Of a stretch of DNA of 64,000 bases, positions 34,877-44,426 are shown one piece after another (positions within the stretch are counted from its first letter, which is position 1; each line of letters opens with the position of its first letter). Below the pieces are notes generated by a model. That model was not told the origin of the DNA and did not search any database. It saw nothing but the letters and a program-made list of their open reading frames with translations. This DNA comes from Actinostola sp. cb2023 (lineage: Eukaryota; Cnidaria; Anthozoa; Actiniaria; Actinostolidae). The translations under genes and the position numbers were made by a program. The DNA lies in contig JAUJYZ010000954.1 in assembly GCA_033675265.1 (NCBI GenBank), positions 36,790 to 100,789 of the forward strand, given 5' to 3'.

Positions 34877-36090
34877 TTTTAGGAACCGTAACGCACAAGT
34901 TCAAACTGTTTTCAACATGTGATTAAACGTCAACCGTCACAGTATCATATCTTGAAATTAAAATTCCAAATATAATGGCAATCCTACTTTAATATTTTGA
35001 GGCAAATCCAAGGATTTCAATTTGCTTTTATACAGTTTCTGAATTTCGTCTTATTTTTATTCTCTTCGAAACACTTCGAAACGCACCTGGAAACTGATAC
35101 TTTGACAGGCTAGACAAAGTGTCCTCTGACAAATCATGTACACGAGCCAATTTCGTTCGATCAGTTTTCCTTGTCATAAAAATGGTACTGGTAGCACGCC
35201 AGCGCTAGCTTTACAGCAATTAGCCACTTCCAAATCGAGCAGGGGACTGGTACCAAGTCCGTAAAACTAATTCAATTTGATACTAGTAAAATTGGGCCTC
35301 ATTTTCTGAGAGAGCAGATTGACGATGACAATATTGACGATGCTAGAGGGCATCAAAGATGTCTATTTTCCCATACAAACTCTGTAAATTGTTGACATTG
35401 TCCATCCAAACCATACATTCACTGTAAAATTTTGGCTGGACAACACAGTTTCAAAAGTTTATAATTCCGACAGAATTCGCCCAAATCACATCAAACTTTG
35501 CACAGATGCTAATTTCAACCTGCTCTTTCATGTCATGAACTTAACTTCGTAATTGAATTAATTCTAATAAACTCATTCCCAGTCCCCTGCTCGATTTGGT
35601 AGTGGCTAATTACGGTTGTCACATGAAATTTGGTGGAATAAAGCTAAATAAATGTAATACTTCTCGATCGTTTGCATTTTGGAAAACTTTAGAGTTGTTA
35701 ACATATACTTCTAGATTTAGACAACAAGTTTCAACCGATTTGAAATTTTGACCGACTTTTGACCGCTGGTCAGTCTTGCTTCCAGCCAATCGTCTAGAAT
35801 TATTTATGAGGGATTTTAGTAGTCAAGTAGTCTTAATGAAGCAGATGCTGAGAAGGCTGCAATGTATATATACAGACGTGCATTTCTTTTGGAAACAACC
35901 CAGATACTTAGTATTTGTCACCGACACAAACAAAGAAACTGAAAGTAAGTAGGTCCGTTAAACGTATTTCAGATTCGGCACTTATTTAACTAAAATTAAA
36001 ACACAAAATAATAATTTATTCTAAATTTCGAAACGTTCAAACGAAAACTCATTCGCATTTATGTCCACAGGAAGAACTTTAGTTTTTCAC
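34877..36090. repeat. R3 repeat copy C
   Basis: Parallel to 9830-10640, with a 386-bp insertion at 35222-35607. It is truncated at 36090, where copy A continues. Confidence 0.8.
35222..35607. mobile_element. 386-bp MITE with AATT duplication
   Basis: The ends AGCCACTTCCAAATCGAGCA and the complement of AGCCACTACCAAATCGAGCA are about 29-bp inverted repeats. AATT at 35218-35221 and 35608-35611 is single in R3 copy A (CAGCAATTACGG, near 10154), which proves the insertion. Confidence 0.9.
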
Positions 36091-36960
36091 ATCGGGAAAG
36101 ATTTGTCACAAGTAGTCAGCTAGAATTTCTCTGGCACGCCCCCACATTCTAGTACATACAGGCATGGACTCAAATTCAAGTTTTTTTGCAATTTTCCTCG
36201 TATAAATGCATATAACTAAAAAGTTAACGACGGATTTAGTTGTTTTGATCTTTCGTGGACCATATTATTTGGTTATAATTGAAATTCGATGCAAAAAAGT
36301 ACCGTATTTTTTTAGTTGAATGGGTCTACCTTACAAGAGAATTGGCGTGACATGACCTCAAACTGGCCTGTCAGCCCACAAAAATAGCTTTTATTGAAAC
36401 TACACAGGCCTAGTCACGAAATTAACTACGGATTAGCATAGCCCGCGCTTTTATGGACATTTTGATACCAAATACATGTTAGTCCGTAAAATTTTCGCAC
36501 CGTATTTCGGCCAGTTTTTATAGAGTTCCATACAGAGTATATACACAACAGCCTCGAAGCTCTTCCTAGTATTTATATCTATTGATCATTGTATTATTTT
36601 GACTCAATGTAAACTGCTGGGCATTCAAAAATATGATGTGTCAGGCTTCTCTGGTGTTGTTAGTATGACTATTGATAACAGCTTGTGCCTTCGCCGTTGC
36701 ACAAACAAAACTGATGAATCTGAGGGAACTGATAGCGGGTGGAAATACTCAATGCAAAGCAGTAGTGAACCCTTTTTCCATGCACAATTAATGTATCAAG
36801 TAAGTGTTATATATGTCGGTGTATTAATCAGATCTAATCACGGCATGAAATTATAAAAGCAATAATCTATGACTGATTTGGGGATTTCGTGGAGGGGGAG
36901 GGGAGGGGGTCAAGCGAAAATATAAATTAAACTGAAGTACATATTGCATATTATATATTT
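36091..36960. other. Mostly non-coding; one exon-like frame at 36603-36798
   Basis: A plus-strand open frame encodes CKLLGIQKYDVSGFSGVV, SLCLRRCTNKTDES and FHAQLMYQ and is followed by a good donor (CAA|GTAAGT). An acceptor was not clear. The family is not recognised. Confidence 0.3.
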
Positions 36961-37094
36961 AACAAATAACCGATAGTTTGTCGTGGTATGTCCTCTGATA
37001 GACCACGGTTTGCGTCATCGAGTCGTCAAAATTGTTGTGGCGCAAACCGTGGTCTATCAGAGGACATACCACGACAAACTATCGGTTATTTGTT
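36961..37094. repeat. Perfect 54-bp palindrome with 26-bp loop
   Basis: 36961-37014 is the exact reverse complement of 37041-37094. A diverged part (GGTATGT...CTGATAGACCACGGTT) recurs at 37896-37921, next to GACCAATGAGAAAGCGAG, which is inverted relative to 37190-37205. The hairpin is therefore probably one end of a roughly 1-kb element (36961-37970). Confidence 0.85.
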
Positions 37095-38102
37095 TTTTAC
37101 CACAAAAATAAAATAAATCGCGCAAGTTACCTACGAAATTTTGCTCAAAAACATATTGCAAATCGCGCAATCATGGTATATAATTTTCTCGCTCTTTCAT
37201 TGGTGGATGGAATTTGTAAACAAACATCTTGCCGTTTTGATTGGTTAGATTTTGACAAGCAACCATTTCAATGCTACTTGCAAACCTGTCAAATCAGTTT
37301 TCAATTTTATCGGCAAACATCCTTGTCTCGGGGATCAGCCAAAATCAGTTCAAAATCAAAGCTTTCAAGTCTGAAAGAAACTCTTAGAGAATTAATTCTC
37401 AGTGGGGAAAGCTTCACCCTGTGCCTGGTCATTGTGTGAAATCTGAAAGATGCCTTTTTGACAGTCAACAAAGACGAAAAATACGGCTAACATCTGGAAA
37501 ATGCAGTCAATGGAGGTCGCTTGAAATATATGAAATAAGCTTAACGTTAGAAAACAGCACTTCAGCGGAGTATTCATGGTCTGTGGATTTTCTCAAGTCA
37601 TGGATTTATACCATTGATCAGAGTGTCCAGCAAATGAACTTTTTTTCCCCGTGAATAGCATCGATAGATCTAGTTTTTACTTGAATGAAAGAGCCCAAAC
37701 TGTGGAGATCGAAGCGCTGCAACTGATGGACAATTTGGCTTGCTAATGCTATGAACTGTAGATGTGGTTAACGATAGTCAGCTCGGTATGTACTCCTTAA
37801 TAGTCACTGTAAAAAATTGTAGCTGAAAACATGTTTTTCGTTTGACAAAATAAAAAAAAATTCATCATACGATCGATTGATGACGTCCTACCTTGGTATG
37901 TACTCTGATAGACCACGGTTGATCGACCAATGAGAAAGCGAGAAATTGACTAGTTGTGGTAAAAATAATATTAATATACCGAAGTGAAAAACAATCAGAA
38001 ACTGACAGGAAAAAAAGAAGAATAAGAATTCGAAGGGATTCGCAGGGGCTAGGGCCGAAAAGACCAAATGTTCCAATTTGTAGGCAAATCTTTTCCGATG
38101 TT
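37095..38102. other. Interior of the possible 36961-37970 element, no gene
   Basis: Two frames (37032-37439, 37421-37654) have no recognised domain. They are likely chance or remnants. Confidence 0.35.
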
Positions 38103-38175
38103 CATCGTTACTGCCAAGCATTAGAAATGAACAACAGCTCCGACAACACGTTTATGAACATTTGTGGTCTGTTCA
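38103..38175. repeat. R3 fragment
   Basis: TTCATCGTTACTGCCAAGC through TTTGTGGTCTGTT matches 10643-10715. Confidence 0.75.
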
Positions 38176-38319
38176 TTACTCGTGCCCAGGCCTTAGGCCG
38201 CACGAGTTATAAAACCCAACGCGTATTTTTTTTTTTTTCGGTGTCAGAAAATCGCAAAGTTGTGCAATATCCGGTCACATGCTCCTATATATGGACTATA
38301 CGGGGATGTACCGCTCAAC

Positions 38320-38545
38320 AGGGTATGGTTTTTGTCTCTCTGACTCTGGAACAGGGTATACCAATCACTGTTTCTGTCTGGAACAGGGGTATATTTTACG
38401 TTCAGTTTGGCTCTGGAAATAATAGTGGAACAGAGTATATTTTTATTGCTTCTAGTCTGGAACAGGGTACCTATTTTGGCCATTTTGTCTGGAACAGGGT
38501 CGCAAAATTATCTGTTTTTTGTCTGGAACAGGTCCAGGGTCTCAG
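38320..38545. repeat. Degenerate tandem repeat around TCTGGAACAGGG
   Basis: Six variants of TCTGGAACAGGGTA lie at 20-50-bp spacing. The open frame across them follows the repeat and is not treated as a gene. A C14 run closes the region at 38587-38600. Confidence 0.7.
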
Positions 38546-38609
38546 AGACTCAGCGGCACACCCCCGTCCTAAATTTAAGGGAGTAGCCCCCCCCCCCCGG
38601 GAAATCTAG

Positions 38610-38977
38610 CAAGTGGAAATCGTCCTACAAGATAAGCACACGAATAGCTGGACGTCTATGTGTTCTACTAGAAAGGAAATCACAAGCTTATATTTATGGT
38701 ATTTTATATTTCGAAGTCTAAATGAAAAATCGACCGACAACAACTATCAATCATTGAACTTTACTCGTTGAATACATTTTTATATACCAAGATAATGCTC
38801 TCTTGATTTTACTTTTAAAATGTTCAAATATTTTCACTCTAAGAGCGAAATATAAAACATACGGCATTACTGCGACATGTGCTGGTTCCAGGTAGAATTC
38901 TTTGCTTGAGAATTTGCATCTTTCTTTGTAATTCTTCTTACGCTATTTCTTCATTCTCTCTTTATCCCTGACCTCGC
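38610..38977. other. No gene seen
   Basis: AT-rich sequence upstream of the Helitron-associated ORF. It may contain its promoter; no motif was identified. Confidence 0.35.
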
Positions 38978-41282
38978 TTGCACGTGCAGAATCATGAAGC
39001 ATTCTGGGAAACCATTCCATTCGAGAAGCCATTTTGGATTTTAGACATGGGGAGGACGACTTCAACGATTCATAACGAGTTTTACGAGCAAAATATTGCA
39101 CTTTTTACTCGTCGGAGTGTTAAGTTAAATGGTAAAGACGAGAAGATCTTGAAATTTGAGATCGCCAACCCTTCCATTCGTGAGGGAGCTGTCCTAGCAG
39201 CAAATAACGAAGAGACCAGCAAATATATGGTCGCCAACCCTTCCATTCGTGAGGGAGCTGTCCTAGCAGCAAATAACGAAGAGACCAGCAAATATATGGT
39301 CGCCAACCCTTCCATTCGTGAGGGAGCTGTCCTAGCAGCAAATAATGAAGAGACCAGCAAATATATGGTCGCCAACCCTTCCATTCGTGAGGGAGCTGTC
39401 CTAGCAGCAAATAACGAAGAGACCAGCAAATATATGGTCGCCAACCCTTCCATTCGTGAGGGAGCTGGGTAGTGACTATAACACGGAACCACCCAAAACC
39501 ACCCAAAACCATCCAAAACCATCCAAAACCACCACAACCAGCTCTTATAAACGATGCTGAATTGCGTGACACAAGTGTAACGGCAAAGAGCCGTGCCGTA
39601 AAGGCCTATGGGGGTGTACGTCACTCAGTCACTCTGTAGCCATGTCGTTATATTTTGATCACACTAACATGAGCATGGTGTAGTTGAGAAATGAAACATT
39701 GCTTCATACCGTGAGAACACTCAAATGTGATTGGCTACCGGTAATGTCTTTGAACTTTTCACCAGAAACCAAATTCCTAGATTTCTGAAACTTCACTATT
39801 GCCTTGGAAGAAAAATCTTAAATATAGAGTACCTTAAAGGAGCACTCTCACAGGTAATGCATTGCGCGCCGTGTTATTGTTTACATACGGGATACTACTT
39901 AGATTTGATAAGAACGCACGTGAAAAGTACACGTGAAAAGTTCGCCTTTCGAATTCCGATACGGATCAGCAATGGCAAGTCCGGAGTTCTCCAGAGAATC
40001 TCTTCCTTCTCGTGTGGTAAGTACAAATCCGCCATTTTCGTATGATACGAAAATGGCGCTGAGGGGTTCAAGGCGCGCAATGCATTATCTGTGAGAGTGC
40101 TCCTTTAAGCCGGTTACGCGCATAGTATAAAAGTATAAACAAGGATATACCGATCTAAAAGAATGAAAAAATCTGTGTTTCAACCACTCGGAAATTGACA
40201 AGTGTCTAGACGACTGCAAAGCAGCTCTCTTCGGAAAGCGTCTAAATACCATATATATTGTTTGATTCTTGGGTCAGTTTTTTTGGATTGCAGTTCTTTG
40301 TTGGGCCCCTTTGTTGTTGTAGTAATTTCAGATACTGTCTTGTATTATCACGTTTTTGACGTGAGTTTTGGGATGACTTTAATGCTGTAAGTACGATGAC
40401 AGCAACCGGAAGTAAATACTCGAACTTCGGTGTGTTTCGTGAGATACATGTACTTTGCGTGATTTGCATACTTTCACTTTGGAAAAAATAGCCCTTAGAG
40501 ATGACATGGCATTGCTACAAAAATGTTACATGTAGCTGCTGTACATTGAGAAGTAAGCATTTATAGCTTTCCAAAATCGAAAATATACAAAGTATATAAA
40601 GCTAAGTTTGTTTTCCGACAATTCGTTTTAATTCATCCGGAAGTAGTGTACATTATTTTCACATCGGCATTAAATTCCATTTCAGTTTTATAGGTGGTTT
40701 TGGGTGGTTTTGGATAGTTTTGGATGGTTTTGGGTGGTTTTGGGTGGTTTTGGATGGTTCCATGTTTTAGTCACTACCGAGGGAGCTATCCTAGCAGCAA
40801 ATAACGAAGAGACCACAAGTACAGTCGAATTGCAAAGGTATAATCAAACAAACAAGTATCAAATGAACCAATGTTATCAAAAACCAAAGTTTTACTATGA
40901 AACAAACAGTAAACAAATGAACCATTGTTATCAAAAATCAAAGTTCTTGAAACACTCAAATCTACAAAACTGTCATGTCAAAAGTGTTGTTGGCTGTACT
41001 TGTGTATTAACGAAATTAACATCTTATGATATGAAGACAGAAGTAAGTCATATATATGATCCTAATTATCTTAGTAAGCCAAGAAGAGCCAAGCATAACA
41101 TATCAAAAATCTTAGTTACTATTATTGTTGATTGTTATCCAATATGCAATAAACAGCATCAGAGGTATTGTATTTCAAGGAGAAAGTTACTGATTTCAGG
41201 TGACATTGAAGTAAACCCAGGCCCAGTTTCCAATGCAAATAATACAGTGTCAAGAATTCCCCCAATGGTATTATTAGTCTAG
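38978..41282 (+). CDS. N-terminal Helitron-associated ORF with 23-residue repeats and 2A-like end
   Basis: The ORF is in two parts, 38978-39466 and 40788-41282, which join in the same frame when the insertion 39467-40778 and one copy of its duplication are removed (about 327 codons). Residues about 62-170 are five copies of a 23-residue unit (ANPSIREGAVLAANNEETSK). The middle is Tyr/Gln/Lys-rich. The end carries RRKLLISGDIEVNPGP, matching the D-x-E-x-N-P-G-P 2A pattern; in a longer polyprotein it would release this leader from what follows. A stop follows 18 codons after the 2A motif, and the OTU frame starts in another register, so this copy is broken there. Assignment to the Helitron rests on adjacency. 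Confidence 0.6.
39161..39466 (+). repeat. 69-bp in-frame tandem repeat, five units
   Basis: Units start at 39161, 39230, 39299, 39368 and 39437. They are nearly identical (one T/C change in unit 3). The fifth is cut by the insertion and continues at 40788. Confidence 0.95.
39467..40778. mobile_element. 1.3-kb inverted-repeat element with 9-bp duplication
   Basis: GAGGGAGCT at 39458-39466 recurs at 40779-40787. The ends GGGTAGTGACTATAACACGG and complement GGTAGTGACTAAAACATGG are followed by CCA(C/T)CCAAAACC tandem runs in opposite orientation. An 8-9-bp duplication fits hAT or MULE types. The interior contains a nested TTAA MITE. No transposase was seen. Confidence 0.85.
39838..40104. mobile_element. 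TTAA-flanked MITE nested in the 1.3-kb element
   Basis: TTAA at 39834-39837 and 40105-40108. The 33-bp ends AGGAGCACTCTCACAG and complement are followed by GCATTGCGCGCC. A further internal palindrome (TTTTCGTATGATACGAAAA) lies near 40035. Confidence 0.85.
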
Positions 41283-41284
41283 AT

Positions 41285-41790
41285 TAACCGATCAAGGCTT
41301 AAGATCATTAGATGTTGGTGGTGCAGGTGATTGTTTCTTTAGAGCAGTATCCCATCAGTTATATGGTGAAACCAACTATCACATGGATGTACGTACTACT
41401 GGTGTTCAATACATGAGAAATAACCCAGAAAGATTTATTGAGAGCAATACAGCTCATTCATGGTTAATGTATCTAACTAATATGTCTCGGCGAGGTACAT
41501 GGTGTGATGTACTAATCATACAAGCAGTTGCAGATACTATGAATCTTACCATCCGTATTACAGAATCAAACGAGGGCTTTGCGGCATTCACTGTTATTAG
41601 TCCAATACAGACAGGAAATAATAATTCTACTATAATACACATTGGTCATGTGGATGAAGTACATTATGTTTCAACTGCTGTATCAGACCATAGCAATTCA
41701 GCAACAAATATGGATTCAGACGCATCCAGAAATTATTCTAATTTACTAGCACCTGAAAATGGTATACATGTTCCTATGAATAATATAAAG
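41285..41790 (+). pseudogene. OTU-type cysteine protease domain of the Helitron
   Basis: The reading frame gives LDVGGAGDCFFRAVSHQLYG, which is the OTU catalytic Asp-x-x-Cys motif (GDCFF). WCDVLIIQAVADTMN and TIIHIGHVDEVHYVS supply the later strands and the catalytic His (EVHY). OTU domains remove ubiquitin and are frequent in animal Helitron proteins. The frame before it (2A end) and after it (41790 on) differs, so at least two indels separate it from its neighbours. About 165 residues are visible, close to a full OTU domain. Confidence 0.8.
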
Positions 41791-41791
41791 A

Positions 41792-42550
41792 ATGTTGTGC
41801 CTTATCTGTTTACTCTATATATGTTTTTCTCTCATCAAATCATGTGGTTATTGGAATCCTGTAACATTAGATGCTATTAATGAATATGCCAATTTGTTTT
41901 ATAATAATTTGGTAAAAAATGATACATGTGAATTACCAAAGAAAATTAATATATTCGATGCAGCTATCAATGTAGGATGTACATCAACTTATCATGGATC
42001 ACTGTCACATGATTCTCATTCTAGTAAAGTATTTCTTCGAAATTGTATCTTACAAAATTCAGATGTCAAAACTACTGGCTTTTTGCTTTGCTTCTCTGAT
42101 TATTGTATAAGCTGTGTTATGCAACAGAATTTAAAAACAAAGAGGTTGAAGTATTTTGTATTAACATGTAACAATCAAAAGATTGTAATTTCTGACTCAT
42201 TAAGTGATATTGACTCTCTTATTCAAACTATTTGTAATATTATCAAAGAACATAACTCTGATTCCAATGAAGAAGAATATGTGGTATTTTTTTTATCCTG
42301 TTCTTGTGAATTGACAAATAAGGAAAGGCAAAACATTTTGAGGAAGTATAAGTCAAGTGAACAAAAACAGGTGATTAAGAATAACAAAAAACAGAGTTAT
42401 TCATGTATGGAACCTGCAAATAAGAAAATACGGATTCAAAATGTTAGTAATAAACAAAGATACAAAACAATGGATAGCTCCAAAAAGAATAAACTACTTG
42501 AAACATGTGCAGAGAAATACAGATCAATGGATGTAACAGAAAAAAAATAA
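41792..42550 (+). pseudogene. Helitron-associated block, uncharacterised, with MD-repeat start
   Basis: A 252-residue frame contains SCGYWNPVTLDAINEYANL, YHGSLSHDSHSSKVF and a hydrophobic sheet-like stretch (YFVLTCNNQKIVISDSL). The end begins a 19-20-residue repeat (KYRSMD...KK...ETCAE) that continues in the next frame beyond an A-run at 42540-42548. A one-base length change in that run explains the break. I do not recognise the fold of the first part. Confidence 0.5.
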
Positions 42551-43925
42551 GCTCATTCAAACACGTGCAGAGAAATACAGATCAATGGACCCCAATCAAA
42601 AACAACAACATATATCAGAATGTAAACAAAGATATGACAATATGGATCCTAAAAGAAAAGAAGAGGAAACTGCCAGAATGAGAGAAATGTCAAAGATGGC
42701 TAGACAAACAAAAACTACATCAAACTATGACATACATCATTACATTTCAATTTTTCACAAGAAAATAAAAGAAGGTCCCTATTATATATGCTCTGTCTGC
42801 AATAGAATGCTATACAGAAAGTCTGTGGTTGGTTTGAACAAACATAAGTATGACAACATCGACTATGTTTTTACAGATAAAATGTCATTTGATAACAAAG
42901 AATACATTTGTAAAACCTGTCATTTAAAGTTGATAAAAGGAAAAATTCCATATCAAGCTGTGTGCAATAATATGTATGTTGATGACATACCTTCAGAACT
43001 TGCAGTTTTAGAGACACTTGAGCAAATACTTATTGCACAGAGAATTGTTTTTGAGAAAATAATTATAATGCCAAAAGGTCAACAAAGAAAGATTAAAGGT
43101 GCTATTTGTAATGTACCTGTTGAATGTGAACAGACTTGCCACATTTTACCACGCCCTCCTGAAAGATCAGGTATAATTATGTTAAAACTAAAAAGAAAAC
43201 TTCAATTCAGAGGTCATGTGTACTTTCAAGCTGTGCGTCCTCAACTTATACTTAATGCTCTCAATTGGCTACAGACAAACAATGTATTGTACAATACAAT
43301 TACAATAGATATTGAGAATATTGACTCTAGTCTTACGTCATTACAGAACAGTGAATCTGATTCAGATGCCCCACCACATGCTGCTTTGAATAATGAACAA
43401 ACCCCCTTGGATGATACTCATGAACATGTTGTTACCACAGATAACAATGATAATGAAGAGATAGATGATCCATTAAATGAGCATAGAGCACCAACTAATG
43501 AGACCTGCCTACAATCAGTCATACCAGATTATCCTGTTACTATAGAACAAAATGTTTCATCAGGCAGTGAAATATACAATATTGCACTAGGAGAAAATAA
43601 ACACCCTGTATCATTCATGATGGACAAACAATGTGAAGAGCTAGCATTTCCAGTTCTATTCCCTAAAGGAAGATTTGGTTACAATGTAGAAAGGAAAGTT
43701 AAGCTCACACCTGTGAAATATTTTAATGCAAGATTACTACACCATAGTGGCAGATTTGCAACCAACCCAGAGTACCTATTTTTTGCACAGTTTATAATTG
43801 AACAAAAGAAGGTATCAGATTGTATAAATATTGCTTTAACAAAAGTTCATGGACACTCCCTCACAATTAAGATCAAATGCACAAACCTTACAGAATCTTA
43901 TTTGTCAAGACCAGGCATATTTATT
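42551..43925 (+). pseudogene. Helitron DUF6570-like region and acidic linker
   Basis: After more units of the MD repeat (EKYRSMDPNQKQ, QRYDNMDPKRKEE) come paired cysteines (CSVCNRMLY, CKTCHLKL). The text IPSELAVLETLEQILIAQRI, GAICNVPVE, ILPRPPERSG and LNALNWLQTNN follows; it is the conserved part of DUF6570, which sits before Rep in many animal Helitrons. An acidic low-complexity linker follows (about 43330-43530), then FPVLFPKGRFG and YFNARLLHHSGRFATNPEY, leading to the Rep. A frame change occurs near 43925. Confidence 0.7.
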
Positions 43926-44426
43926 TTTGAGACAAATTCCAGGCACCCCTCCCTACTGGCAGAAATTTATGTATGAAGTTGTAGCAATGGTTAAGCAACT
44001 TGGCATACCCACGTGGTTTATGACATTGTCCTGTGCTGATCTTAGATGGCCTAAACTATTTCAGATAATTGCTAGAACAAGAGGAATGAACATGACTGAT
44101 GAACAAGTTCATGCTTTGTCATATAATGAAAAGTGTTCAATGTTAAATCTTAATCCTGTGGTGGTTGCCAAACATTTCCAGTACAGAGTTGAAACATTTT
44201 TTACTGAAGTTTTACTCAGCAATGCAAATCCTATTGGTAAAATAGTGTATTATGCCCTTCGTATTGAGTTTCAAATGAGAGGATCTCCACACTTACATGC
44301 CTTAATATGGACTTCAGACTGTCCTAAACTAACACCAGATACCAAGGAACCCTATATTCAGTTTATAGATAAACATGTACAAGCCTACCTACCCAATGAG
44401 GCAACAGACCCTGAACTACATGACAC
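43926..44426 (+). pseudogene. Helitron Rep (HUH) N-terminal part, truncated
   Basis: The frame reads PGTPPYWQKFMYEVVAMVKQ, GIPTWFMTLSCADLRWP and, at about 44265-44310, RIEFQMRGSPHLHALIW, where HLH is the HUH metal-binding motif of rolling-circle initiators. The two catalytic tyrosines and the helicase would come later and are missing. The text stops at PELHD (44424), where the long inverted repeat begins. The frame happens to stay open across the junction to 44646. Confidence 0.85.

Larger units (their letters stand above)
38978..44426 (+). mobile_element. Helitron-type element, 5' part, interrupted and broken
   Basis: Coding segments in one direction give an N-terminal repeat protein with a 2A-like end, an OTU protease, an uncharacterised block, a DUF6570-like region and the start of a Helitron Rep with its HUH motif. 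The helicase is absent, because the coding text stops at 44426 against the 12.2-kb element. Helitron termini (5' TC, 3' hairpin-CTRR) were not identified. Confidence 0.75.

Noticed and set aside
37956..38609. 217-residue plus-strand protein
   Set aside because: It runs through an R3 fragment, a degenerate LEQG repeat and a poly-C run. The open frame is a by-product of repeats.
39082..39624. Minus-strand proteins opposite the 69-bp repeat
   Set aside because: They are antisense frames of a repeat whose length is divisible by three, so they are open automatically. The plus-strand frame joins coding sequence beyond the insertion.
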